Shown one piece after another: positions 41,431 through 51,059 of a stretch of DNA of 64,000 nucleotides; within the stretch, counting starts at the first letter, position 1, and each line of letters starts with the position of its first letter. Made by a program: the position numbers and the translations under genes. The DNA is from Eukaryota sp. TZLM1-RC. Taxonomy: Eukaryota > Metamonada: BaSk clade. The stretch covers positions 1,612,001 through 1,676,000 of the forward strand of contig JAUPSS010000005.1 in NCBI GenBank assembly GCA_040285825.1, read 5' to 3'. The notes under the pieces are model-generated. The model ran no database searches and was not told the origin of the DNA. It saw only the letters and a program-made list of their open reading frames with translations.

Positions 41431-41820
41431 AAATCGTGTTTCAAGAAAATTTACAATCCGAAGTATCCCCCTTTGATGATTCAGAATTGTACAAACGAAA
41501 TAAATATGTAAATCCTTTGAAAGAATTTAAACATGTTCGCCATGTGGATTACCAAATTTGCCCATTTGCTATATCTTTGTATGGATGCCTTGGCAAAACT
41601 GCAATGAATTTTATTGATGATTATGAAAATGTTGTAAAGAAAAGAATGAATAAGCGTTTTGATCGTCGAATGTGGTCACATCGTATTGTTTTTACTATTT
41701 TCTAAACAATTCCTGAAATGATTTCGAAAACTCTAATGTCTGTCAGTGCACATTACAAAGACACTGCTGTTGTACGGCTTGATGGTGTGAAAGCTTGTTT
41801 TGAAGGTATTGATTTCTAGA
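41431..41820 (+). pseudogene. LINE 3' fragment (family A/D-like)
   Basis: Plus-strand frame: ELYKRNKYVNPLKEFKHVRH then QICPFAISLYGCLGKTAMNF, RFDRRMWSHRIVFTIF, a TAA at 41703, then TIPEMISKTLMSVSAHY and ACFEGIDF with TAG. It is the last about 130 codons of a LINE ORF with one nonsense codon. A solo gypsy-1 LTR sits 16 bp beyond its stop. Confidence 0.75.
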
Positions 41821-41836
41821 TTATATTATTGTAAAT

Positions 41837-41964
41837 TGATGCTGTAAGGTTAGACATATACAGTAGCAGAATAGAGATAAGGAATGTTTATTTAAATTTC
41901 ATTGGCCCTTATAAAGGCCATCTCTAGTGAAGTCTATACTAGACTAATTGTCCACAGTACAACA
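41837..41964 (-). repeat. gypsy-1-family solo LTR
   Basis: The reverse complement starts TGTTGTACTGTGGACAATTA and ends ACAGCATCA, matches the gypsy-1 LTR in order, and keeps TTTATAAGGGCC. The flanks are AAAT on both sides (41833-41836 and 41965-41968), a 4-bp target duplication. No internal sequence, so it arose by LTR-LTR recombination. Central and 3' parts differ from gypsy-1, so it belongs to a different subfamily or is older. Confidence 0.9.
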
Positions 41965-42247
41965 AAATAGATTAAATTTAAATACAAGAAAGTGACAATT
42001 GAAATGAAAGTGGCAAACAATCAGATGTGAAAGACTGATTAGATTAATGGATTAGATTGATTGATTGGCCATTGATTGGCCATTGTTATTTGAAAGTGTC
42101 AAAACATGTTACATCAGCAGCAGATTTAGTGTAATCTGATGTCACAAAGACATTGATTTACGAACTTTTGCAAGTATCATGGTGCCCACAAAATTTTAAC
42201 CGTCATTTTATTAAACCACATTTTTATAAGAGAATATATCTATTTCT

Positions 42248-43477
42248 CGAATAAAGAATTAAAGTATCATCCAACACACAACTAAAGCTCCACATTCTTA
42301 AAACCTGCCTCCCCTACATCGAAACAGTTAATTACTAAAGATTCAAAAATTTACCAAAAGATGAGAGTGAATCAGGAATTAATTTCACCATTACCTTAAA
42401 CATAAAAAACACAATCCTGTTTTGCCAGTAAATACGATTGAAAATTCTTCCAGTCCTTTCCTTCACACCTCCATTAAAATCATCAAGGAAAGCCATACCA
42501 GCCTTACCTAATGATCCGAGCAAGGAAAAGACAAAGGGACATAAACTATATTGGGCATGAGAATTTTCAATGACAGAAGAAATAGGTTGTGCTTGTTCAG
42601 CAATATTGTAGTTTTCACCAGCAAGAAGAGGATTATTGAGATCTGAATTAATGAAATGTTCGTTAAAAGAATTACAAGGGTCTATGGACATGGCATCTAA
42701 AATGGTAAAACTACCATTTAAGCCGGGAACAACCAAATCACCTCTTGTCAGACCCATAGAAGCTCTGTTGTAGCGCGTACTATCAATATTGGGGTCATCG
42801 AGAATTAATTTTGATAACAGCGGTTCTAAAAAGGAATCTACGTGATATGAATTGCACATTACATAAATTTGGTCCCTGACATAATTATGTACGTTACTTC
42901 TAAATGTAATACAATGTTTACAGTTCAACAGATGAGTAAACAAAAGAGGTTTACCACATTTACAAGTTAAATGATTCGGCAAATTGTTTGGCCATAGAAA
43001 ACAACGAGAACTCATGTCTAAAAGCCATTCATTGTGTTTTAAAAGAAGTCCATAAACAGAGGGAATTTGAGTAACTAGAGCAGCAGCAGAACTATTATGA
43101 ATGTTTTTTAAACAATTTCGGAAAGCGGTATTTTCAGTTTTGGCCAAAACAAGTGTTATTTCATAATCCAAGCTTTCATATAATTTAACCAAATGGTGCA
43201 GAAGCTTTTTGAGGCAAAAATGCAAATTTGGGAGTGATCGGTTTGGGATTTCTTGAATATTCTGAGGAAAACACTGAATCCAGATATCATTGGGCAAATG
43301 ATCTAATTTAAAATGAAGTAGATTTAAGAAAAATTTGATTCACCATTGATCAGATGAACATCATAAGGGAACCTTTGGAAAAATTCGAAAACAAAATTTT
43401 TACCACCTCCTAAAAATGGTGCTTTACACAAAAACGAAGATTTAGTGAAACCAATTCCACCCGAATTCTTATTATAA
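42248..43477 (-). pseudogene. LINE family D fragment (post-RT half)
   Basis: One long frame (43297-42335, 320 codons) plus broken coding upstream to about 43477 (GGIGFTKSSFLCKAPFLGGG). It carries LTCKCGKPLLFTHLLNCKHC (CXC...HX3C), RSNVHNYVRDQ, then TRGDLVVPGLNGSFTILDAM and the terminal RTGRIFNRIYWQNRIVFFMF. Its RT is absent. The 5' boundary abuts the dispersed repeat copy 2, so the two may have moved together or be joined by chance. Confidence 0.8.
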
Positions 43478-43700
43478 AACATTCGAAATAACCAATGTTT
43501 TTAAATTAAAGTACATCAAATCTTCTCTAAATTTAATTTACCTTCCTCCAATATAGTTGATATTGCCCTTACACACATCAACTATTCAAACCAAAGTCAA
43601 TGTAAGTTTGCCAAAAGGCAGTTCTTATGGATCTGTTATCCAGTGATATTTGTGGGGTGCTTAATTAAGTATATGATTAAGACACTCCAAGTCACATTTT
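43478..43700 (-). repeat. Dispersed repeat, about 220 bp (copy 2)
   Basis: Reverse complement of the 27474-27693 repeat (see there). On this strand it leads directly into the LINE family D coding region. Confidence 0.7.
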
Positions 43701-43832
43701 TAACATAGTTAGAGTTAATTTATTAAAAAAAGGCAATGAAAGTTTTGATGTATTTTCACAATATTTATTTATTCAATTGATTCCATCTCAATTTAAAACA
43801 AAATTTTCAATTTTCTGAAATTCCACAGACAA

Positions 43833-44096
43833 ATGTCCACCTCTCAGTACCCCGTATGCTTCATTTGCGTCATTCATCATGGGTTACTGTCGTCACACAT
43901 TGTGGGCACTCATTTTGCCGAGCTTGTATTGAGCGTTGGATTGAGTACAGCGAGACCTGTTCCCATTGCAGGGAGGCTGTCTGTTTTGGTATTCTTGTCT
44001 GCAACTACGTGCTACGAGGGGCGATGGAGGAAATTCTAGGGTTAAGTGGGACTGTCAACCGCAAGGGATCAAAGGAATCGACTCCATTGGTCTTTT
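43833..44096 (+). pseudogene. RING-finger protein gene, 5' part, split by gypsy-2
   Basis: The ATG at 43833 begins MSTSQYPVCFIC; after one missing base near 43890 the sense continues as THCGHSFCRACIERWIEYSE and TCSHCREAVCFG, together a C3HC4-type RING (CFIC, CGHxFCxxC, CxxC). The coding then runs VLRGAMEEILGLSGTVNRKG and KESTPLVF to the gypsy-2 end. Joining 44096 to 57243 across the 13-kb element, dropping one TTTT, continues the frame 18 codons to TAG (57296-57298). So the gene lost its last 18 codons to the insertion and also has a frameshift in the RING. RING proteins are E2-binding ubiquitin ligases. Confidence 0.75.
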
Positions 44097-44228
44097 TGTT
44101 GCCGTTAGGCATTACGCTGGCTGTATGTTAGATGTATGTGTAAGGCGGGTTAAGATAAAGATAATTTTATTTAATGTTATTTAATGTTATTCTATATACT
44201 TAGGTACTCACTAGTGAGATACCTACTC
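44097..44228 (-). repeat. gypsy-2 3' LTR
   Basis: About 132 bp. Compared with 57118-57238 it has an extra TTAATGTTATT unit, an intact CTCACTAGTGAG palindrome (CTCACCAGTGAG in the other), and a mutated outer edge (AGTAGG for TGTAGG). It starts 11 bp downstream of the integrase frame's stop. Confidence 0.85.
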
Positions 44229-44238
44229 TCCCGTTTTC

Positions 44239-45240
44239 TTAATTAAAATTATTTACAGTTGTTCTTCCGCTTCCTTTGCGGATAACGCTTCTGCTGAGGC
44301 ACGGGGAGAGCCCGAGCTGCTCTGTTGGATTTAATAGATTTACGTTTCCTTTTATTAGGTTTCTTATTAAATCGTTGATACGCTTCTGAATATCTGATAG
44401 AATGGAGTGGTTCCTCGGTAGTATCTCCAACAAACCATCGCACAGTACAGAAGGGTCCTTGAGCAGTGTTATACTCGTCAAGGATTTCTTCAATGACATG
44501 TTTACCTGAATCTGTGGCTGCGATTGCCCAAAGTAGATCGACATCGTTAGGATCTTCAGCGTTGTAAATTTTACAGTCCCTCTTAGATACTTTTGTTTGT
44601 TCACCAGTCGTCAGGTTCTTTATTAATAAAGTGGAGTTGGAAGAGGTTTCTAAAACCAGATATGGGCCTCACAAAGATCCATGCAATTTATTAGGTTGTT
44701 TAGTCTTTCGAAGAATATAGTCACCAATATTAAATATATTTTCATCTTTGTTTTTCATATGACTGGGTGTGTTTAATAGTTGGTGATGCTCTGCTTCTTC
44801 CCATCTCTTCCGAAGACGATCATTCTTAAATTTGAGGTCTTGCAAAGGTGGTACATTGGATTCAAAATCGAAAATGCCTCCTAGGATGTTAGCAGGGTCT
44901 GATTTTGGGCTGATAGATGACCCAAACATCAGTTCGTGTGGAGTGTGATTTGTTATTCTATTTTTGGTTGAATTAATTAATAGTTGAGTTATTGGTACAT
45001 ATGTGGACCATGAATCGTAGTCGTTGTAATCTATTAATAATTTCCTTATACATTGTATCACATCTCGATGTTTTCTTTCAACCAATCCATTGCTTTCAGA
45101 ATGGTAAGGAATTGAATTAGACACTTCAATTGACATTCTTTGGCAAAGTAATTTAAATATTTCGTTGGCGAACTCAGGGCCATTATCACTATATATAGAC
45201 TTGAGTATCGATTCTTGAATATATCCTGTCCTGTACCAAG
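44239..45240 (-). pseudogene. gypsy-2 integrase, C-terminal part
   Basis: Frames 45258-45058, 45136-44669 and 44604-44239 carry KSIYSDNGPEFANEIFKLL (second catalytic Asp), SESNGLVERKHRDVIQCIRK (catalytic Glu), INSTKNRITNHTPHELMFGS, then the GDYILRKTKQPNKLHGSL tail and a Lys/Arg-rich end (RNKKPNKRKRKSIKSNRA). Several frameshifts and stops. Upstream the sequence switches abruptly to plus-strand gypsy-3 gag near 45240. Confidence 0.8.
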
Positions 45241-45267
45241 ATAGAGGATACAGCCCAAGCCTACAAG

Positions 45268-47880
45268 ATGTATGACCGTGTAACTCTGAACTTAAACTGC
45301 CGAGATGCTGAAGAGGCCATTTCGAAGTATACCCGTGACTTTATGAGAGTTACCCGTAAGACCCCTACTCTGCAGAGCAATAGCCAAGCTCTTACCCGTA
45401 AATTCCTGAACGGAATCCGTCCTGAACCTTTAAGAAGGTTATTGAAGTCTGAAGCAGAAGACTTCCTTATCTCCTCTATCCCCGAAATCCTAAAGCGTTT
45501 AACCGACCTCTTGCCTGAATATCATAGACCTTATTCCAAACATTACCAACTATTTGAAGATAAACTAGCTAACAAGTATTCTGGAAATCCTAATCGAAGA
45601 AGTAATAACCAAAGGTCCCGAAGAACTCCTAATAGGAGGTATGTAACTCCAAACCAAGAACCACGAAGCACTAGAAGTAATGCTTCCCGATCTACTCAAC
45701 CGCAAGCCCGTACTGATCACTCTAGCAAATTTCCCCTCTCTGAGACCATTTGTAACTATTGCAAGAAACCCGGACATGTAGTCCGCGATTGCCCTGACCC
45801 TAACTGCAAATTGAGCCAAGTTAACAAGAAGAAACCTTATAAGAATCCAAAGAACCCTACTCACTTTAGAACCCATTCTACCCGTAATAAGACCCAATCA
45901 AATTCTATCGTCGAATCCATCAAGGAAGGATTAAAGGAAGACTACTCGATTGACGAAACTTATTATTCTCGTACTGTAACCCACTCCAGCTCTTCTGACA
46001 CTGAAGATTTAGCTTATAACGTATCATTAAACCCTCTTTCAATAAACTCCGATAGCTACTCTGAAGACACTTCATCTCCTAGCCCTAATACCTTTCTCTC
46101 TGACTCCAACTGCTATGATCTGGACGATGTGTTTGAAAATCTAGATTTTATCCTCCCTGGCCGAGATTTCCCCTCATTTCAAGACTTAACGTATGTTGAA
46201 CCTAGCAAACCACAGGTTGCCAAGCAGAAGACACCCTCTTTTCCTGCTCGTTGTGCTAGAAACGAAGTCCTGAAATCTTCTCGGGCAGCCACGATGCAGG
46301 ACGAAAGGGTGAGCTCCTGCGAAGCTTCTGTTGTCGAAAAGGAAACTGATTCTTCACTAACTTCCAGTGACTCTTTAGAGACTGATTTGCCTCAGATACA
46401 TGACCAGAGGAAAGCCCTGAGGGATAACATCCATGATTTCTCGTTGGAGAGAGCAAGTTCTCACCTCGATTCTGATATGGCCCTCCTGGACGCTGACTGT
46501 GCACAACGACCTGGTCCATCTGATAAAAACTCATCTCTCGAAGAATCTTCTGAAAGTTCTATAACTGAATCTGCAAATACGTTAGTCGCAGCTAAAATCT
46601 CCGCCCCAGCTCCTGCCTGTCTGATAATCCCTGATAAGTCTAAGATCTCTTTCACGCTGAAAGAACTGAATCAACCTATGGACAAAAACTTGTTACACCT
46701 GAAGATATTTACCAAACCTGATCACTTTCTGTATGGTATGGTTGACACTGGAGCAACCGTATCCTGTATTTCCGAAGAACTCGCTGAAGTAGCCAAGCTC
46801 CACATTGAGAACCAAACCACCTCTTTAAGTTTAGCTGATGGAAAGCTAATTGATGTTAAGCTAGCTAAAGGAAGATTCGCCTTCATGTTAGGAGGAACCG
46901 CTAAGCTAACCTATGTAACCTTGAGACTCTGTCTATTACCCTGTCCCAACAATTTTATTCTTGGATGTGACGCCCTAAAACGCCTTGGTTTATTAACTGA
47001 AGATTTTCTGTTTATTAATCTTTCAACCCGCAACTTACAGATTCAAGAAGATGAATCTATTCCTGACTGTTTCCTACCTGATTCCCAGAACGTTTGCTCT
47101 CACCACGACCTATCTGATACCTCGACTGCCCCTGAATTCGTCCAAGCTTTAAGTGACGATCTATTAAAGAAGTTACCTGACATTGAGAAAACCAGCTTCA
47201 ATCTCAATGACACTGCTCTGTCTGTAGAAGTCAAGAAACTACTACTTAAGTTCCCTGATATTTTTGCTAAACTACCCGCTCCTGAAGGAATAAAATGTGA
47301 ACCAATGAAGTTAGAATTCTATGATGAATCCTCAATTGTTAGTAAGAAAGCAAGATTCTTACCACCAGACAAGCTAAAGATTGCTAATGAAGAAATTGAT
47401 ACTCTACTGAAAAACGGCTTTGCTGTCCCTTATGATGGTCTATTCGCCTCACCAATCCATCTGGTTTGTGCCCCTGGCAAGGCTCCACGATTAACAGGAG
47501 ATTATTCAGGTCACAAAGGTATCAACGATCTAACCATCCCTGTCCCTGCTGACTTACCCAGAATTACAGATGTCTGTGCCTTCCTGTCTTCTGCTACCTA
47601 TGTCGCAACTCTAGATCTCCCCAAAGCCTTCTGGCAATTGAATCTACGACCAGAGGATCAACCCAAGACCGCCATCGTTATACCTGGAAGGAAGGTAATG
47701 TTTACTCGTGCCGCTTTTGGTTTAAAAAATGTACCAGCTATCTTCCAAAACTTAATGAGGAAAATTTTTGATTGTGACGGAGTTTTTATCTATCTCGACG
47801 ATATAATCGTAGCTGCTGAAAACAAAACAGATTTCTTGAACCGTCTAGAGTATATATTTATGAGAGCCCGAGACTACTGA
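45268..47880 (+). CDS. gypsy-3 Gag (3' part), protease and RT to premature TGA
   Basis: The first ATG after the truncation; sense is readable back to about 45241. A perfect knuckle CNYCKKPGHVVRDC lies near residue 162. A Ser/Asp-rich linker follows, then protease VDTGATVSCISEELAEV (canonical DTGA, near residue 490), a flap-like region and NFILGCDALKRLGL. The RT has APRLTGDYSGHKGIN, VATLDLPKAFWQLNL (first Asp) and FIYLDDIIVAAE (active site, near residue 840). A TGA stops the frame after FMRARDY. The following codons stay in frame (VRIGLHKCAFQ), and related elements have Arg near here, so CGA to TGA is a likely recent nonsense mutation. Confidence 0.9.
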   Translation: MYDRVTLNLNCRDAEEAISKYTRDFMRVTRKTPTLQSNSQALTRKFLNGIRPEPLRRLLKSEAEDFLISSIPEILKRLTDLLPEYHRPYSKHYQLFEDKLANKYSGNPNRRSNNQRSRRTPNRRYVTPNQEPRSTRSNASRSTQPQARTDHSSKFPLSETICNYCKKPGHVVRDCPDPNCKLSQVNKKKPYKNPKNPTHFRTHSTRNKTQSNSIVESIKEGLKEDYSIDETYYSRTVTHSSSSDTEDLAYNVSLNPLSINSDSYSEDTSSPSPNTFLSDSNCYDLDDVFENLDFILPGRDFPSFQDLTYVEPSKPQVAKQKTPSFPARCARNEVLKSSRAATMQDERVSSCEASVVEKETDSSLTSSDSLETDLPQIHDQRKALRDNIHDFSLERASSHLDSDMALLDADCAQRPGPSDKNSSLEESSESSITESANTLVAAKISAPAPACLIIPDKSKISFTLKELNQPMDKNLLHLKIFTKPDHFLYGMVDTGATVSCISEELAEVAKLHIENQTTSLSLADGKLIDVKLAKGRFAFMLGGTAKLTYVTLRLCLLPCPNNFILGCDALKRLGLLTEDFLFINLSTRNLQIQEDESIPDCFLPDSQNVCSHHDLSDTSTAPEFVQALSDDLLKKLPDIEKTSFNLNDTALSVEVKKLLLKFPDIFAKLPAPEGIKCEPMKLEFYDESSIVSKKARFLPPDKLKIANEEIDTLLKNGFAVPYDGLFASPIHLVCAPGKAPRLTGDYSGHKGINDLTIPVPADLPRITDVCAFLSSATYVATLDLPKAFWQLNLRPEDQPKTAIVIPGRKVMFTRAAFGLKNVPAIFQNLMRKIFDCDGVFIYLDDIIVAAENKTDFLNRLEYIFMRARDY

Positions 47881-50079
47881 GTCCGAATTGGCCTTCACAA
47901 GTGCGCTTTTCAGACCAAAGATTACCCAATTCGTGTTTTAGGAACTATTTTTGAGAAAGGAACTCGAAGAATCTGCCCCTCTAGAATAGTAAAGCTGAAT
48001 AAAATTCCAATCCCAACTTCCGTCCCAGAACTACGTTCTTTTGTAGGTGCAATCAACTTCGTTCGAGATTGGTTACCTGCAGTAAGCACTGAACTCGCCC
48101 CGCTCACCGAACTACTTAAAGGATCTCCCCGCAAGATACATCTGAACCAACAACAGATTGAATGCTTTCAGAATATTAAGAAGTTGATATCAAATAGCGT
48201 GCCATTAGAGCTCCCCGATGACACTTCTCAAATATTAGTCTCTACTGATGCTTCAGAGAAAGGCATCGCCGGCATTATCTGGAAAGAACTTTCCCCTTCC
48301 GAACCTGGAGCCTGTCTTTCAGAAAGAAATGTAGCCCCCCTATCATTTTATTCCAGGATTCTCACCCCTTCCCAGCAACGATGGTCTACTTTACAGAAGG
48401 AATTATTCGCCATCGTAATGACCTTGAACCAGCCAAACCTGTCGTCTTTCTTGCAAACTAAGCACCTCACTTTGTTTTGCGATCACAAAAATTTGTCCTA
48501 CCTGCTCTCTTGCCCTGACTCCAACCGTGTAGTTCTCCGCTGGATCCCTGTATTGCAGTCCTTCTCATTTGATTGTGTACACGTAGATGGACCAAATAAT
48601 CATTGGGCTGATTATTTATCGCGGTCACTCCCTAAGAAAGAAGAAAAACCTGAAAAGAAGAAAACGAAGACCAGAAGTGCTAAAGCAAGTGCGAAGGTAA
48701 ACTCCTTGATCTCTATCGAAGACGGGAAGACCCCCTTCTACCAAGTTACCAGTTATGATCCTGAAGAACACTACAGAGGACTCCCGGCTAGACTAAGAAC
48801 CGCTTCTTACTTAGAAATGGCTTCATATTATAACCCAGACAGTCGATCCTTGCCTTGTCCTTGTCAAGCCGGACATGGTTTCCACTATTGCCCTGGCGAG
48901 GAACGTTTCTGTGAAGTTGTTGATGATAAATATTATACTGAAGTAGGAAACCGTAACCCTGACACCATGCTTACCCATATCAAGGAACCAGTATCACCGA
49001 TCATAGACAAAATCAATGTTTCACAAGCCGTTATCCCCATTGTCCCGATTCCGCTTATCTGTTACAACGCTAAGGCCCTTCTATACCCTCCAAACTTGAT
49101 CTTCCCCTTCTCTCCAATCGAAACCTTTTTCAACCTCCATGCCATTGACACTCCACCTTCATGGTATTCCCTTAATCATTGTGACGCCAGGAGACTCTTG
49201 ACTGCTACCGCCCTTCGTTCCGAATCAGATCCATTCGCCATTCTTAACTCCCTGAAACATTTTTCTTTACTTGATCGTAGGGACATCAATAACATTCAAA
49301 ATGGATCCTCTCCTTATCATTTTATCCTCTCTACTGACATATGCTTTATTTATCAACATGTGTTTCCTCTTTCTAAGTCAAAAGATCCTTACGCCTCTGT
49401 CGCTCATATGTACCCTGATACCCCAATTCACCCAAAGATCCACAATCGTTCTATTCCAATAGCTGATTTTATCCAACACAGCAACTTGAATAACCGCCTT
49501 TATTTCTATGACCCAACTCTCCGTGCTCGCTCATATCTCCCTGAAGTGATTCCGCCTAATGCCTTCTTCATAAAACTTAACTGCTTCCCTGCCTGTGTAA
49601 CCTTAGGACAGTTAATTAACAATATCGACCCCCTGCATCTAGCTCCCCTGCCACTCGAGATGATTCCCTATACTCCTGATCACGCCTCCGATATCTCCTT
49701 TAACCTAGAAACTTTATTTGTTAATGATGATTTATATAAACTCACTGAGAATGATATCCTGACACTACCTATCATCGAATTCTTAAGATATGGAATCTTA
49801 AATCCTAGCCAACGAAGTCCAATTCCTCTCTCTAGGTATAGCCTCCAATTCTACGACGAAATCTACGAAGAAGTCTTGTATTCCCCTTTCCTCAGCTCCC
49901 GATCCTGGTCCGACGCTGATATAGAACATGAACTAGAAATGCAAGATTTGATAGGAGATGAAAACGCCGGATCATCCATCCCCTGTTATATTCCCCTCCT
50001 ATCTCTGGTGCCGCCGTTAACTCTCACCGACCGCTACAGCTTTATAACATTTCCTCCGAGTTCATTCCCGACTACCTAA
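47881..50079 (+). CDS. gypsy-3 RT connection, RNase H and unknown region
   Basis: Continuation of the same frame after the TGA; an internal ATG exists at 48184. RNase H is complete in outline: ILVSTDASEKGIAGIIW, LQKELFAIVMTL, LFCDHKNLSYLL, NHWADYLSRSL. From about 48650 to the stop there are some 475 residues with no integrase landmarks: no HHCC finger, no D,D35E. A Cys/His cluster CPCQAGHGFHYCPGEERFC is at about 48855-48912. The remainder is rich in Pro, Leu, Ile and aromatic residues. It ends in TAA overlapping the next ORF's ATG. Confidence 0.82.
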   Translation, partial: VRIGLHKCAFQTKDYPIRVLGTIFEKGTRRICPSRIVKLNKIPIPTSVPELRSFVGAINFVRDWLPAVSTELAPLTELLKGSPRKIHLNQQQIECFQNIKKLISNSVPLELPDDTSQILVSTDASEKGIAGIIWKELSPSEPGACLSERNVAPLSFYSRILTPSQQRWSTLQKELFAIVMTLNQPNLSSFLQTKHLTLFCDHKNLSYLLSCPDSNRVVLRWIPVLQSFSFDCVHVDGPNNHWADYLSRSLPKKEEKPEKKKTKTRSAKASAKVNSLISIEDGKTPFYQVTSYDPEEHYRGLPARLRTASYLEMASYYNPDSRSLPCPCQAGHGFHYCPGEERFCEVVDDKYYTEVGNRNPDTMLTHIKEPVSPIIDKINVSQAVIPIVPIPLICYNAKALLYPPNLIFPFSPIETFFNLHAIDTPPSWYSLNHCDARRLLTATALRSESDPFAILNSLKHFSLLDRRDINNIQNGSSPYHFILSTDICFIYQHVFPLSKSKDPYASVAHMYPDTPIHPKIHNRSIPIADFIQHSNLNNRLYFYDPTLRARSYLPEVIPPNAFFIKLNCFPACVTLGQLINNIDPLHLAPLPLEMIPYTPDHASDISFNLETLFVNDDLYKLTENDILTLPIIEFLRYGILNPSQRSPIPLSRYSLQFYDEIYEEVLYSPFLSSRSWSDADIEHELEMQDLIGDENAGSSIPCYIPLLSLVPPLTLTDRYSFITFPPSSFPTT

Positions 50080-50885
50080 TGTACCCTTTATTTGTTTACA
50101 TCTATCATTATTGTGATGATGGTAATGCGTGCCCCCATCCCGTGGTGACTTACCAATACTCCTATGAAGAAGTAGAAAATAGTCCTATTCCTAAGCAACT
50201 GCTTACCCCAGTTCCCCGTAATTTTTACCTTTCTTCGAAACTCAACTCATGCAACACCTGCCCACACGTAGATAGTATTCACAGATCCTTGCTAGACGAA
50301 CCCTCGTTAGCTAATTACATCCGAACAACCAAGCCTTTAGACACCATACGGTATAACTTCAAAATCTCTTTCTACGATAAAGAACTCCAAGCCGTAGTCC
50401 TTCCCAGACAGCTCCCCGATGGAACTTATAGTAAAGAAATGCACTCCCTCGTTCCATTCCCAGACCCTGATCAGTCCATTGAATCAGTTTGCTCGATTGT
50501 AAATGTAACCACGAGATCTCAAGTGCCCCGAGAAGAAACTGAAGAAGACACTCAAGAAGTTGACCCTGAACCCAACACACCTGAAACCACTTCATCAGAC
50601 TTCATCGACCAGAACTCTGCCCACTCTCCTGCTGAAGCTTTCTTAAGGAAGATCTTTAATGAACAACAGAAGTTGTTAGATGATGACGAACTTTTCTCCA
50701 ACTGTGTAATTGATGAAAAGACCGGCCTTAAACTAACTCCAGATAAGAAGATCATTTTGTGGTCCGATGGCACCCAATTGTCCCAACCTGTAGATACCGT
50801 TAAGAATACTGTAGCTTTCCAACGGTACTCAAAGATGATGAATCTTGACAAACCCAGAAGAAGAGGAAAGAGAAAGAAGAGGTAG
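50079..50885 (+). CDS. gypsy-3 terminal ORF, 268 aa, basic tail
   Basis: Starts at the ATG of TAATG. Residues 10-70 include HYCDDGNACPH and CNTCPHVDSIH, possible metal-binding clusters. The middle is acidic (EETEEDTQEVDPEPN). The end, ILWSDGTQLSQPVDTVKNTV then AFQRY and the basic RRRGKRKKR, resembles the end of gypsy-1 (VWYGGETSSVPVADVKST, AYQTY, basic tail), so this is the C-terminal domain of pol. The frame is open upstream of the ATG to about 49962 (LYNISSEFIPDYLM), so it could also be the same protein after a frameshift. The stop abuts the LTR. Confidence 0.75.
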   Translation: MYPLFVYIYHYCDDGNACPHPVVTYQYSYEEVENSPIPKQLLTPVPRNFYLSSKLNSCNTCPHVDSIHRSLLDEPSLANYIRTTKPLDTIRYNFKISFYDKELQAVVLPRQLPDGTYSKEMHSLVPFPDPDQSIESVCSIVNVTTRSQVPREETEEDTQEVDPEPNTPETTSSDFIDQNSAHSPAEAFLRKIFNEQQKLLDDDELFSNCVIDEKTGLKLTPDKKIILWSDGTQLSQPVDTVKNTVAFQRYSKMMNLDKPRRRGKRKKR

Positions 50886-51059
50886 TGTTGGCTCCTCGCC
50901 ATAGTTAGTTGTTTTGTCCCTTACAGTAATCACGTGATGCCACGTCATCACGTATTTATTTAGACTGTTGTATTATTTCATTTGATTATTCCCACACCTT
51001 GTAATAAACACCCCGTTTTCCTGTTTATTACCTCGATGCATCCTCATACTAGCCCAACA
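50886..51059 (+). repeat. gypsy-3 3' LTR, 174 bp
   Basis: TGTTGGCTCC...GCCCAACA, with ends forming the inverted repeat TGTTGG/CCAACA. It contains TCACGTGA and CACGTCATCACGT motifs (50930-50952), AATAAA at 51003-51008, and an ATG at 51036 whose frame is open to the last base (8 codons). The 5' flank is the pol stop. The 3' flank is LINE A sequence. Confidence 0.85.

Larger units (their letters stand above)
45241..51059 (+). mobile_element. Ty3/gypsy-like element gypsy-3, 5'-truncated, without recognisable integrase
   Basis: Begins inside gag (about 45241), ends with a 174-bp LTR (50886-51059, TGTTGGCTCC to CTAGCCCAACA). Order: gag end, CCHC knuckle, protease, RT, RNase H, then about 480 plus 268 residues of unrecognised sequence, then LTR. 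The coding part has a single TGA (47878-47880) and a TAATG overlap (50077-50081). It was inserted into LINE A, whose sequence resumes at 51060. The 5' LTR was lost. The codons are more C-rich than in gypsy-1 or gypsy-2 (CCT, CTC, ATC, TAC), so it has a separate history. Confidence 0.88.

Noticed and set aside
43850-43920. Tiny intron in the RING gene
   Set aside because: No GT...AG pair of suitable length lies between CFIC and THCGH; one missing base explains it better.
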